A stretch of DNA of 62,066 nucleotides from Paraprevotella xylaniphila YIT 11841 (GTDB lineage Bacteria; Bacteroidota; Bacteroidia; Bacteroidales; Bacteroidaceae): contig NZ_GL883827.1 in the NCBI RefSeq assembly GCF_000205165.1, positions 1 to 62,066 of the forward strand, in the 5' to 3' direction. A program made the position numbers and the translations under genes. How positions within the stretch are numbered: the first letter of the stretch is position 1; the number at the start of each line of letters is the position of its first letter. Under the pieces are notes generated by a model, which made no database searches, was not told the origin of the DNA, and saw only the letters and a program-made list of their open reading frames with translations. Of this stretch, positions 21,042-29,900 are shown piece by piece.

Positions 21042-21125
21042 CAATCTGCGCCAAACGAAAAATCATTCTCTTGAGAGTAATTTTCCGTTTGGCGCAGATT
21101 GATTTTTCATTCTCTAAAGAATGAT
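21042..21125. repeat. Dispersed repeat, copy B: large palindrome
   Basis: Left arm 21042-21057 (CAATCTGCGCCAAACG) and right arm 21086-21101 are exact reverse complements. The inner sequence pairs partly as well, and a smaller hairpin (TCATTCT/AGAATGA) follows at 21108-21125. It lies between the convergent DPP IV gene and the 52-residue ORF and may end transcription on both sides. Sequence is shared with copies A and C. Confidence 0.65.
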
Positions 21126-21154
21126 TTTACGGCTTCTGCAACATGGAATTATTT

Positions 21155-21313
21155 TCACAAGTCCCAAATATTCTTGTTGGACAAGGCCTCAAACTCCATG
21201 TCGGCTTCCACCGCATCATCAATAGGAATTCCCCTTCCCGGAGATTGGGCTATCAAGCCTGACAACTCCACATCGGCAATTTCCACCGAAGGACAAACAT
21301 ACTTCTTTTTCAT
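21155..21313 (-). CDS. 52-residue peptide at the end of the cohesin-BspA-dockerin operon
   Basis: The ORF begins MKKKYVCPSVEIADVELSG and ends NKNIWDL. The ATG lies one base after the dockerin gene's stop, so translation is probably coupled. Small ORFs with this layout (MKK-Y-x-P start, a hydrophobic-acidic middle, an acidic tail with tryptophan near the end) are frequent in Bacteroidales beside surface-protein genes, without a known role. There is no typical signal peptide, so it may stay in the cytoplasm. The acidic core (IDDAVEADMEFEAL) looks helical. I believe it is a real gene because of its position, its start context and the family-like N-terminus. Confidence 0.65.
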   Translation of the reverse strand: MKKKYVCPSVEIADVELSGLIAQSPGRGIPIDDAVEADMEFEALSNKNIWDL

Positions 21314-21314
21314 T

Positions 21315-22157
21315 TCAGTTCTTTTTTATATATACATTTACCACTTCTACGGCATCGCTCACGTCCACCTCGCCGTCACGGTTCATATCGGCCTTGTCAA
21401 GCGGCACTTCGGGCATCTTGCCCAAATACGCCCCCACAATGGCTACAGCGTCCGTCACATCGGCCAACTTGTCTCCGTTCACATCGCCTTCCTCCCCGGT
21501 ATCCACGTCGGGCTGTCCGCCTCCGGCCGGTTCGTCCGGGTTGTCCGGGGCGAATACATAACGCGCTTCCACCGTCACATCCTCCGTAGGCATGGAAAAA
21601 TTAAACCCTTCCGCATCGCTCAGTTTCCGCCCTTCGCTGTACCATCCCCGGAAAACAAAACCTTGGTTGGCATAAGCTTGGAGATAGACCCACTCGCCTT
21701 CTTCCACCTTGCCCCCGCTCTCGCGGTTGAACGAGCAGGCTTCCTTAGGCGTGCAGTCCAACCACAAACGGTGCCGGAGCACCAAAGACGGTTCGGACGG
21801 ATTAGTGGGGTCATAGGCATACAGGGCCACAAAATGTGCATCTTCTTCGCCTACGGTATAAGAGAATCCCATCTCGGCGGAATAGTCCGCACCGTCTTTC
21901 TGCCACCCCACGAAACGGAACGTGGAGGAGGCCGCAGAAGTGTTGACATATACCCCTGCGCCCTTTTCATACTTCCCCCCGCCGGACACGTAACCGGCCT
22001 CTGCCGGACGGGCTTCCACCGTCACCCGATAGAGCGTGTTCGGTTCGGGAGGATTGGGCGGATTGAACTCGTCCTGCCCACAGACGGGCAGGATGCCGGC
22101 CATGCAAAAGGCCGACACCGTGCACCACGTCCGTAAGAAAACTGCCACCGTCCTCAT
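21315..22157 (-). CDS. Secreted protein with two InlB-type repeats and a dockerin module
   Basis: 280 residues. Signal peptide at about 1-27 (cut near PVCGQ). Two divergent InlB B-like repeats follow: residues 42-115 (RVTVEARPAEAGYVSGGG, then FVGWQKDG) and 130-202 (CSFNRESGGKVEEG, then FRGWYSEG). A proline/glycine linker leads to a type I dockerin (about 224-280) with two full calcium-binding F-hand loops, D225-VNGDKLADVT-D236 and D257-MNRDGEVDVS-D268. Dockerins bind cohesins. The gene two positions upstream encodes a cohesin-like domain, so a partner may be encoded in the same operon. Its ATG overlaps the stop of the leucine-rich-repeat gene (ATGA). Confidence 0.82.
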   Translation of the reverse strand: MRTVAVFLRTWCTVSAFCMAGILPVCGQDEFNPPNPPEPNTLYRVTVEARPAEAGYVSGGGKYEKGAGVYVNTSAASSTFRFVGWQKDGADYSAEMGFSYTVGEEDAHFVALYAYDPTNPSEPSLVLRHRLWLDCTPKEACSFNRESGGKVEEGEWVYLQAYANQGFVFRGWYSEGRKLSDAEGFNFSMPTEDVTVEARYVFAPDNPDEPAGGGQPDVDTGEEGDVNGDKLADVTDAVAIVGAYLGKMPEVPLDKADMNRDGEVDVSDAVEVVNVYIKKN

Positions 22158-25100
22158 CGTACCACGACTTTACGGGCTTGTCCGCCCACATTGACCACAT
22201 AGACTCCGGGACGCACGTCCAGACTGCCGTTGCCGTCGATGGTACCCATCAAAATTCCGGAAAGGGCGGTCACCGTCGTACGAAGCCCGGCGGCCCCGCT
22301 CACTGCAATCGTGCCGTTTTCCACATCCACCACAGCCTCGCCTGCGGCAAACACCCCGTTCACCCCAGTAGCCGAAGCAGACTTCACCAAAAGGAAGCGG
22401 TCGTGGAACGTGCCTGCCTCGGAAGAGAACACGTAATCCCCTTCGGAGAAGTCATGGCTTGCGCCCGTCAACTTGTCTTTCAGCATTACCCCCACGTCAG
22501 CACGGGTCAAGCCGATGGTATAATTCCCGGCGGCCTGCACCTCATAGCCCAAGGACACCACGCCGTTACCCTCCGGACGTTCGTTGATGGCATATTTCAC
22601 GCCTTGGCCGTCCAATGAATACAGTTGCGGCACACCTTCCGCCATGAACTTGGCTGCGTCGCAACCCACCTCATACGTTTCGCGCTTCCGGGCATTGAAC
22701 ACCACACGCGTCTTGTCCGTCACCTTCCCGTCGGAAAGGGTAAGGTTCACCAACCGGCGTTCCACGCCTGCCGCACGGCGCATCCGTCGCGGTGCCACAT
22801 TGGCCCGCCGGGCAGCCTCGGATTGCAACTTCGTCTTACGGTGTGCGGCATGGAACGTGATACCGTCCTCGGCATTGGGCTTCTGCACAAAGAAAGCCTG
22901 GTAAGGATAGAGCACGTAGTCGTCATCCTGAGGATTATAAGCCTCATACGACCACCCGTTCCATATCGTGACGGGATAGTCATACCCCAAATCCTGCAAG
23001 TCGAAATAAGAAGTATAGGGATTGCCCACGAAATTCCATCCGGCATCCTGTACCTCGTCTGCCCCATGGCTCTGCAAGAGAATGTCGCGGTTCTCGCCGT
23101 CGAACTTCGCATCCGGGACTTGGAAAGTCAACGTTCCGGATTGGCTACCTTGGAAAATATACCCCACACCGGCGGTCAGCTTGCCTGCCGCCCAGTCTTT
23201 CCAACCTCCCCGTCCATGTTGGGCACGTTCCGCCCCATCGTACCACCGCAGGACGTAACTTCCATCATACTTGATGTTCTTCTTGTCGATGGGGTATGGG
23301 AAGCAGAAGAAATACCAACGGTTGGCTTCCACCTGTATGTCGATATGCAGGTTCTTGGCATTGATGTTGCAATGCCCGTCCTTATCGCCTTGCCCGATGA
23401 CCGAAGCCCCGTTCCCATTTCCGTCGTCTTTAAGATGTACGTCACCCAAGTCCTGACTCTCGCTCCCTTCGACCACCAGTCCCGAACCGGGATTGAGGTC
23501 GGCATCCGGGCCTTGCACTTCTCCGGTCCCGGAAATGGTGTCACCCTCCAAACGGGGTGTCTCCTCGTCAATCACCAAGTCTTTGTTCAGGTAGAAGTAC
23601 TCGTAAGGTTCATTGAACATCACGATGGAAGGGAATTGCGACCATTGCGTGTCCCAATAATAGTTATTCTGCGCTGTCTCAGGCACATGAAGCGTGGCAT
23701 TTTTAAAGACTTCCGCAGAAAAAGTGGTCTGGTCCAACTGTAAGGGGTCTATTATATAGGTATAGACATCCTTGATGTAGTCACAAGCTCTAAAGGCATC
23801 TCTTTCTACATTTAATACAGAAGCAGGAAACCGTACCTCAGATAATTCATCGCAGCCAACAAAAGCACCATCTCCTATATACTCTAAGCCAACAGGAAAT
23901 TTAATGGCTCTCAGGTAACTATTACCACCAAACGCGCCAGCCCTAACATTTTTCAAGGTCGCAGGAAAGACCAAAGTATCCTGCAAATTACATCCGTTAA
24001 AAGCATATACCCCTATTTCTTTCAGGCCGTCACGAAAATCAACTTTTTCCAAATTGCTACAACCATAAAAAGTTTGGCTTCCAACTTCTTGAACCTTTTC
24101 AGGAATATCCATGCTCGTCAATCCACGGCATTCGCTAAAAGCACTCTGCCCAATGTAGGTAATACTTTTGGGAAGCCTACATATTCTCAAGTTTTTCCGA
24201 CAAAAGGCATAATCCGGCAAGGAATCATTCCAACTGTGGTAGCCTTGGTAATGCTCATACGGATTATACACTACATGCGCATCCGCCAAATCCAATTCGC
24301 GGAGAGAAGTCATCTTGTTCCTCATCACCATGAAATCGTAACTGTTAACCGTTCCGCTCACTTTCAGACGAACCACATTCCGGGCCGCCTCATTATCCGA
24401 CACGCCCCCCACGGCTTGCAAAACCGCAGACGACTTTTCTTCCGCCTCTACCATCACATCCCAATCATGTTGCCGTTCCAGACAAAGGATGTCATTCACC
24501 TTGTCGCTCCAAGCCGTACGGTAGGCTTCAATGCAACTTTCGGGAACATACACCAAGTTATCTCCCAAAGAAGAACTACCTCCTACAGGTGGAACAAGTG
24601 CATATAATTCTATCTCCACTCCTTGGTCGTTAAAAGCAAAAGAACCAAGTTCTTTAATGGAAGCAGGCAACTTCACAGAATGCAAGCTATCACATCCAGT
24701 AAATGCCCTCTCTCCTATTTCTTCAAAGCCTTCAGAAAAGGTAACGGATGACAAATTACGACAACCACTAAAAGCCAACTTCCCTACGTTTTCAACCCCC
24801 TTCTGCATAGAGACAGTTCTAATACTGTCCATCCTACTAAAAGTATAAGGCTTTATCTCTGCAATATCACCCGGTATCACCGCATGGGTCAACAACTTGC
24901 CTCCCATATAAAGATGGGCTTTGGGAAAATAGAGATGGGGACTGCCATATTCAAGTTTCACATACCTTACACTATTTATCCATGTATGCAAATCCTTCAC
25001 ATCCACATAACGGATATGCTCACAACTGCAAGAATCATCAAAATTCCCCCTATATGTGCAAAATGCCGTCCAATTTATCGCCTTCATCGAAGCCGGGAAA

Positions 25101-26476
25101 GATAACGAATCCAATTTGTCGCAACCATAAAAAGTGCGTTCTTCGATTTCCGTCAAGCCTTCTGGAAAAGCAACGGAAGTCAGACTTCCACAATTTTCAA
25201 ACGCATAGCTACCTATCTTCTCCAAGCCTTCGGAAAAGGATACGGATGACAAGCTTGCACAATTTTCAAATGCATAGCTACTTATTTCCTTCAAACCCTC
25301 GGAAAAGGATAAGGATGACAAATTAAGACAACCACTAAAAGCCAACTTCCCTACGTTTTCAACACCTTTCTGCATAGAGACTGTTCTAATACTGTCCATT
25401 CCACTAAAGGTATAAGGCTTTACCTCTGTAACATCACCCGGTATCACCACATGGGTCAACAACTTACCTCCCATATAAAGATGGGCTTTGGGAAAATAGA
25501 GATGGAAACCAGGATCGTGTTCACGACCGATATACCTTACGCTATTTATCCATGTATGCAAATCCTTCACATCCACATAACGGATATGCTCACAACTGCA
25601 AGAATCACCATACCCCCTATATGTGCAAAATGCCGCCCAATTTATCGTCTTCATCGAAGCCGGGAAAGACAACGAATCCAATTTGTCGCAACCACTAAAA
25701 GCGTAATCATCTATCACTTTCAGGTTCTTAGGAAAGACAACAGAATGCAGTTTTTTACATCCATAGAACAATGCCGGTCTTATCCGGGTCATTGTATCAG
25801 GAAGTACGATGTCTGTCAACAAATCTCCACTGACATACAAATCCGCATACGGAGCAGCCACATGGTGATTCCTCTCCGTAAAACGATTGGAATTGAACCA
25901 CGTTGCTATATCCCTTACCTCAATACGCCTAATACTGTCGCATGTACATTCTCTCCCATACTTATTTTCATGCGACTCACAAAATACCCCCCAATCAATC
26001 GACTTCATCGTGCTTGGGAAAAAAAGCGTTTCCAACCTTCCACACCTTTGAAAAGCACCATCACCAATCTGAGTAATTCCTTCAGGAAAAGATAAGGAAG
26101 TCAAACCATCACAGTTTTGAAAAGCGCCATCGCCAATAACCTTCAAACTTGCAGGGAATGATATAGAAGTCAAACCATAACAATCCACAAAAGCAAGCCT
26201 TCCGATTACCCTTAATTTTTCTGGTAATTTCACGGACATCACTCCGGAACAGGCATTAAAAGCCCATTCACCAATACTGTCCACCACATAATACTGACCA
26301 CCATACTCCACAGTCTCGGGAATCACCACATCACCCGAATAATCAACATCTCCACTCACTACCACCGCCTTATCCTTAACGATGTCATAATAAATGCCAT
26401 TTTTCTCGAACTCATAGGCTTGCACCTTGGAAAGCCCGAGAAGAACGAACCATAAAAGTAAAAATATCTTTTTCAT
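22154..26476 (-). CDS. BspA-type leucine-rich-repeat surface protein
   Basis: 1440 residues. Signal peptide at about 1-20 (cut after KVQA). Roughly residues 45-950 are LRR_5/BspA repeats of the form AFxxCxxLxSLxFPEGLxxIGxxAF, interrupted by non-repeat inserts (CSCEHIRYVDVKDLHTW). Two near-identical stretches reveal a recent internal duplication. Residues about 950-1440 are a beta-rich region common in Bacteroidales adhesins (WYFFCFPYPIDKKNI, GWNFVGNPYTSYF), ending in a sorting-domain-like tail (LDVRPGVYVVNVGG, KVVVR). BspA-like proteins typically bind host matrix or other cells. It sits 19 bases after the cohesin-like gene and overlaps the dockerin gene, so all should be made together. Confidence 0.88.
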   Translation of the reverse strand: MKKIFLLLWFVLLGLSKVQAYEFEKNGIYYDIVKDKAVVVSGDVDYSGDVVIPETVEYGGQYYVVDSIGEWAFNACSGVMSVKLPEKLRVIGRLAFVDCYGLTSISFPASLKVIGDGAFQNCDGLTSLSFPEGITQIGDGAFQRCGRLETLFFPSTMKSIDWGVFCESHENKYGRECTCDSIRRIEVRDIATWFNSNRFTERNHHVAAPYADLYVSGDLLTDIVLPDTMTRIRPALFYGCKKLHSVVFPKNLKVIDDYAFSGCDKLDSLSFPASMKTINWAAFCTYRGYGDSCSCEHIRYVDVKDLHTWINSVRYIGREHDPGFHLYFPKAHLYMGGKLLTHVVIPGDVTEVKPYTFSGMDSIRTVSMQKGVENVGKLAFSGCLNLSSLSFSEGLKEISSYAFENCASLSSVSFSEGLEKIGSYAFENCGSLTSVAFPEGLTEIEERTFYGCDKLDSLSFPASMKAINWTAFCTYRGNFDDSCSCEHIRYVDVKDLHTWINSVRYVKLEYGSPHLYFPKAHLYMGGKLLTHAVIPGDIAEIKPYTFSRMDSIRTVSMQKGVENVGKLAFSGCRNLSSVTFSEGFEEIGERAFTGCDSLHSVKLPASIKELGSFAFNDQGVEIELYALVPPVGGSSSLGDNLVYVPESCIEAYRTAWSDKVNDILCLERQHDWDVMVEAEEKSSAVLQAVGGVSDNEAARNVVRLKVSGTVNSYDFMVMRNKMTSLRELDLADAHVVYNPYEHYQGYHSWNDSLPDYAFCRKNLRICRLPKSITYIGQSAFSECRGLTSMDIPEKVQEVGSQTFYGCSNLEKVDFRDGLKEIGVYAFNGCNLQDTLVFPATLKNVRAGAFGGNSYLRAIKFPVGLEYIGDGAFVGCDELSEVRFPASVLNVERDAFRACDYIKDVYTYIIDPLQLDQTTFSAEVFKNATLHVPETAQNNYYWDTQWSQFPSIVMFNEPYEYFYLNKDLVIDEETPRLEGDTISGTGEVQGPDADLNPGSGLVVEGSESQDLGDVHLKDDGNGNGASVIGQGDKDGHCNINAKNLHIDIQVEANRWYFFCFPYPIDKKNIKYDGSYVLRWYDGAERAQHGRGGWKDWAAGKLTAGVGYIFQGSQSGTLTFQVPDAKFDGENRDILLQSHGADEVQDAGWNFVGNPYTSYFDLQDLGYDYPVTIWNGWSYEAYNPQDDDYVLYPYQAFFVQKPNAEDGITFHAAHRKTKLQSEAARRANVAPRRMRRAAGVERRLVNLTLSDGKVTDKTRVVFNARKRETYEVGCDAAKFMAEGVPQLYSLDGQGVKYAINERPEGNGVVSLGYEVQAAGNYTIGLTRADVGVMLKDKLTGASHDFSEGDYVFSSEAGTFHDRFLLVKSASATGVNGVFAAGEAVVDVENGTIAVSGAAGLRTTVTALSGILMGTIDGNGSLDVRPGVYVVNVGGQARKVVVR
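24746..25133. repeat. Internal duplication, copy 1
   Basis: Nearly identical at the DNA level to 25313-25700, with an offset of 567 bases (189 codons). Differences are scattered single bases plus short variable patches such as GACTGCCATATTC versus AACCAGGATCGTG. Both copies encode the CSCEHIRYVDVKDLHTW insert and the next repeats. Confidence 0.85.
25313..25700. repeat. Internal duplication, copy 2
   Basis: Partner of 24746-25133. The distance is a multiple of three, so unequal recombination between the copies would remove or add 189 codons without breaking the frame. Confidence 0.85.
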
Positions 26477-26495
26477 CTTGTTTTTGTTTTAAGTT

Positions 26496-27632
26496 CTACT
26501 TGGATTGTAAAAAAACACCACGACGGGCAGAAAGATATACACGTCCCGGAACCAGATGTTCCACGCGCCGCCCTAAAAGGTCATAACAGGTGTCGTCCGG
26601 CAAGGCCACGTCCGTCCGGCTGTCCGTAATGCCGGTGGCGTTACGCTCCATCCTGAGATTCACTCCGGCCGACACGGAAGCCGAAAGGTAGCACCGTCCG
26701 GCAGGCAAAGCAAAAGGCACGTCCCCCACACGGTAGAACCGCACGCCATCCCCTTGGTTTTGCAGGATATACCCCTCGGTGACTTCCTGTGGCGTGACAA
26801 TCCCCGTCAGCCCGTTCACCGTGACCGAGCGCGTGTCTTCGGGATAAAGCGAAGCGTCCACCGTACCCTCCAACACACCGCTGAAACCGTTCGCCGCATA
26901 CAGCACATAGGGCGTATAGGCCTGTAAAGCCGTCACGGGGTCGAGATTCAAAACCCCGTCGCTGACGGATGCAACCGTATAAGCTTCCAAACCGGCAGGC
27001 AGTGCCTCCAAGCCAAAAGGCAGGATGCAAGTACCGTAACGGTTGGCGGCAGAAATGGATACGGGAACAGACGCATGATTGCCCACCTCGATTTCTCCCG
27101 TGTTCAAATCTCCCTCGGGGATATACTTTTGGGCATTCTCGGCCACCGTAAGGTTCAAACCGAACATCCGGATTTCCCCCATACCGGGCTTGGCGTACGG
27201 AGATGCCTTGACCGACACCCGGAACAACCGCCCGGAAAATGACGTGAAGTCCTCGTTCAGAGATGAGAAACAAGCCACACGCAGGTTGCCGTTCACCTGC
27301 AACCCACTGGCAAAAATATGCGTGAACTGTGGAAACCCCATACTGTCGTCATACGGATACATCCCGTCCAAGCCACACATCATGGCACAATTTCCCTTGT
27401 CGTTGGGAACGAAAACCAAATCCTCGGGCAAAGCGATTTCCATGTTGTAGGCCGTGTAAAAACGGGAACCTTCCACGCCCACAATGAAATCAACGGTTTC
27501 CCCTCCGGGTTGTACCACCGCCGGAGCCTCCACCACAAAATGGTCTGAAGTCGTAACAGGAAGTTTGGCCTGGCCAAACACCCGGGGCGGGAACAAACAC
27601 AACACCCACACCCATCTGATAAAAGCTTTCAT
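26496..27632 (-). CDS. Secreted protein with cohesin-like domain and sorting-type tail
   Basis: 378 residues from the ATG at 27632, which has AGGAGG 8 bases upstream. The longer open frame to 27875 reads through a structured leader and has no such site. Signal peptide at about 1-20 (LCLFPPRVFGQA). Residues about 25-180 look like a cohesin/CBM-type beta-sandwich: GETVDFIVGVEG, YNMEIALPEDLVFVP, then GRLFRVSVKASPYAKPGMGEI. The middle is beta-rich, and the end (YDLLGRRVEHLVPG, GVFLQSK) has the form of a C-terminal sorting tail. First gene of the operon, 19 bases before the leucine-rich-repeat gene. A dockerin protein is encoded two genes downstream. The cohesin call rests on pattern only. Confidence 0.65.
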   Translation of the reverse strand: MKAFIRWVWVLCLFPPRVFGQAKLPVTTSDHFVVEAPAVVQPGGETVDFIVGVEGSRFYTAYNMEIALPEDLVFVPNDKGNCAMMCGLDGMYPYDDSMGFPQFTHIFASGLQVNGNLRVACFSSLNEDFTSFSGRLFRVSVKASPYAKPGMGEIRMFGLNLTVAENAQKYIPEGDLNTGEIEVGNHASVPVSISAANRYGTCILPFGLEALPAGLEAYTVASVSDGVLNLDPVTALQAYTPYVLYAANGFSGVLEGTVDASLYPEDTRSVTVNGLTGIVTPQEVTEGYILQNQGDGVRFYRVGDVPFALPAGRCYLSASVSAGVNLRMERNATGITDSRTDVALPDDTCYDLLGRRVEHLVPGRVYLSARRGVFLQSK

Positions 27633-28087
27633 AACAGCTTCCTCCTTAAACCACCGGAGACTCCCGAAATCCGGCACTTTTAAACAAGACTTGCGTGGCA
27701 TATACAAAAAAAGCGCGGGAATCTGTACCCGTTGCCCGTTCATTTTATCAAGGCCTTCGCATGCCCAATCACTCCAAACGAACAACTTCAGAAGCCCACG
27801 CCGATATGTATACCAATCCCCTAAGTCAGCACCCCGCGACAGGGTGCTGACAAGAAAGGGATGTATATAACACACCCACAGGACATCTACTGTTACCTTG
27901 CTCTTGGAGTAATTACCGAAGTTGCGAAGTTCTGATAAGCATAAGAGCAGAGCGCCAAGTAAACGCCTTTTCCATATATGGTATTCCCCTCACCCGCCTT
28001 ACGAACAAGGCACCGGCGTGGAAACACATTGCAAATGTAACACTTTCTTTATAATAAAAGAAATAATAAAGGAGAAATCAACCTCCC
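27633..28087 (-). promoter_or_regulatory. Long structured leader of the cohesin-BspA-dockerin operon
   Basis: About 455 bases without a convincing gene. On the minus strand a strong hairpin (27825-27851, GTCAGCACC/GGTGCTGAC) is followed about 110 bases later by a GC-rich CGGG/CCCG hairpin with a run of seven T (27706-27732), then AGGAGG and the start codon at 27632. A terminator-like element inside a leader suggests attenuation. I recognise no known riboswitch class. Confidence 0.45.
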
Positions 28088-28795
28088 TCACTTGTAAATC
28101 AAAAATATAGCCGGCACTTTGGACAAATCCGGAAGAGGATGCTTCTTCCATTCCTGCACCGTGCGAGTCTTGATATACTCTTCCTTGCAGGTTATGCCTG
28201 CCGCCACACAAAGGCGGGTCTGTGGACGGCATGCCCGAAGAACCTCCTCGAACATCTTGGCATTACGGTAAGGGGTTTCGATGAACAGTTGGGTCTGATG
28301 TTCCGAATATACCCGCTGTTCCAACATTTTAATGCGCTTGGCCCGTTCTGCCGGGTCTATCGGAAGATAACCGTTGAAAGCAAAACTCTGTCCGTTGAAG
28401 CCGGACGCCATCACGGCCAAAATCATGGAAGACGGACCCACTAAAGGTATGACCCGCAGTCCCTTGCGTTGGGCTATGGCCACCACATCGGCTCCAGGGT
28501 CGGCCACTGCCGGACAACCGGCCTCGGAAATCACGCCGACCGGCATGCCTTGCTCCAATGGACGCAGATAGGACGCAAACGCCTCTGAAGAAGCATGCTT
28601 GCCCATGGCAAAAAAAGTCAACTCGTCTATATTGATGTCCCGGTCCACCTTTTTCAGAAAACGGCGGGCCGAACGCAAATCTTCCACGATGAAAAACTTG
28701 ATGTTCCGGATAATCCCTGTATTATAATCCGGCAAGACCTGCGAATGGGGCGTATCCCCCAACGTGACAGGTATCAAATAAAGTGCTGGTTCCAT
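28088..28795 (-). CDS. RsmI-like SAM-dependent methyltransferase (tetrapyrrole methylase fold)
   Basis: 235 residues. Matches the RsmI/TP-methylase family: LYLIPVTLGD at the start, IKFFIVEDLRSARRFLK, then GVISEAGCPAVADPGADVVAIA and VIPLVGPSSMILAVMASG, the SAM-binding loops. It is shorter than RsmI proper (about 285) and lacks RsmI's C-terminal region, so it is a paralogue and its target is uncertain (rRNA by analogy). The ATG overlaps the stop of the GldB-like gene by one base (TAATG), so the two are co-translated. Confidence 0.88.
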   Translation of the reverse strand: MEPALYLIPVTLGDTPHSQVLPDYNTGIIRNIKFFIVEDLRSARRFLKKVDRDINIDELTFFAMGKHASSEAFASYLRPLEQGMPVGVISEAGCPAVADPGADVVAIAQRKGLRVIPLVGPSSMILAVMASGFNGQSFAFNGYLPIDPAERAKRIKMLEQRVYSEHQTQLFIETPYRNAKMFEEVLRACRPQTRLCVAAGITCKEEYIKTRTVQEWKKHPLPDLSKVPAIFLIYK

Positions 28796-29814
28796 TATTT
28801 TTTGTTTGCAGACGGATGATACCCCGACTCGCGGAGAATCTTTCCATAATCGTTCTCACGAAGCAATTCACCAATCGTTACCCGGGGATGTGATTTCATA
28901 TAATGGTCTATGATTTGCAAGCCCAACCACAAACCTATCTGGTCCGGGCTGTCTTTCCCGATATAAGGCGTGGTTCCACGAGGTTCCATAAAAAGCCTGA
29001 TCATCGTCAAGTCGGCGGAAGTCAGGGCACCATGCCCCATCAACCAATTCCACACATTGGTTTCGTTATCCTTGTACCAAAGCACGCGTTCTTCTTCAAA
29101 ACCGGCCTCTTGCTCCAAAGAAATATTCCGGCAATGCGCAATCACCCAATGTATCTTCCCGTAATCTGAGATGTAATCCAACAACGTATGCACCTTACCG
29201 TCCGGCAAAGGATATTCATGGGACAGATAATAGAACAAAGCATCTGACACCAACCAACTACGGTCCATTACCCGACGCTGATAATCATGATAATATTTGC
29301 GGTACAAAGGATAGTCACGCCCCAAATACTTGTCCAAGCTAATGCCCAACAAGCTATCGCCCACCACTATGCTTTGGTTCAAACCGGATATCTGAGTATA
29401 CATGAACGGTATACGGAAACTGGGATCAGCATCCTTGACCTGTTCGAATACCGAAGAGATTTCAGTTTCCTCCGCATTCAAATCCGCATACTCATCATGC
29501 ACGTCTTCCAACAACACCTGCATGGTAGAGTCGAGATAATACTCCCGCAAACGTTGTTCGATGCGTGGATCCTCTACGGAGCCGATTGTCAACACCTCTT
29601 CTATAAGCAACCGTGTCGCAGCCGGATATTCCGTATTCATACGTTGGAGCGAAGTGAAACTATTCAAGGAAACGAACTCATCAACCAAACGGTCATAACG
29701 GAATATCTTTTCTCCTTTATCCGATTGGCTATCCGTCCACCAGGGAACGGAACTCCACCGACAAGAAGAAAAAAACATAGTCAGGCCTACCAATATCAAT
29801 AAAGCTCGTTTCAA
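28795..29814 (-). CDS. GldB-like lipoprotein
   Basis: 339 residues. Lipobox FFSSC at about residue 18, so it is lipid-anchored. The rest follows the GldB pattern: KIFRYDRLVDEFVSL, FMYTQISGLNQSIVVGD, LLGISLDKYLGRDYPLY and NIWNWLMGHGAL-like segments. GldB is required for gliding in Flavobacterium, but Bacteroides does not glide and keeps GldB-like proteins with unknown roles, possibly in envelope assembly. It shares a frame junction with the methylase gene and lies 86 bases after the glycosyltransferase gene. Confidence 0.8.
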   Translation of the reverse strand: MKRALLILVGLTMFFSSCRWSSVPWWTDSQSDKGEKIFRYDRLVDEFVSLNSFTSLQRMNTEYPAATRLLIEEVLTIGSVEDPRIEQRLREYYLDSTMQVLLEDVHDEYADLNAEETEISSVFEQVKDADPSFRIPFMYTQISGLNQSIVVGDSLLGISLDKYLGRDYPLYRKYYHDYQRRVMDRSWLVSDALFYYLSHEYPLPDGKVHTLLDYISDYGKIHWVIAHCRNISLEQEAGFEEERVLWYKDNETNVWNWLMGHGALTSADLTMIRLFMEPRGTTPYIGKDSPDQIGLWLGLQIIDHYMKSHPRVTIGELLRENDYGKILRESGYHPSANKK

Positions 29815-29900
29815 AACTTATTATTCGTTAAATACGCATACAAATATACAAACAAATACATTAACCACAAACTATTTTACTAAAAAAAGCAAAAACAAAA

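Noticed and set aside
21099-22136. 345-codon plus-strand ORF
   Set aside because: Lies opposite the dockerin gene and crosses repeat copy B; composition is that of an antisense frame.
27633-27875. 81-codon N-terminal extension of the cohesin-like protein
   Set aside because: The AGGAGG site and signal peptide place the start at 27632; the extension crosses hairpins and a T run.
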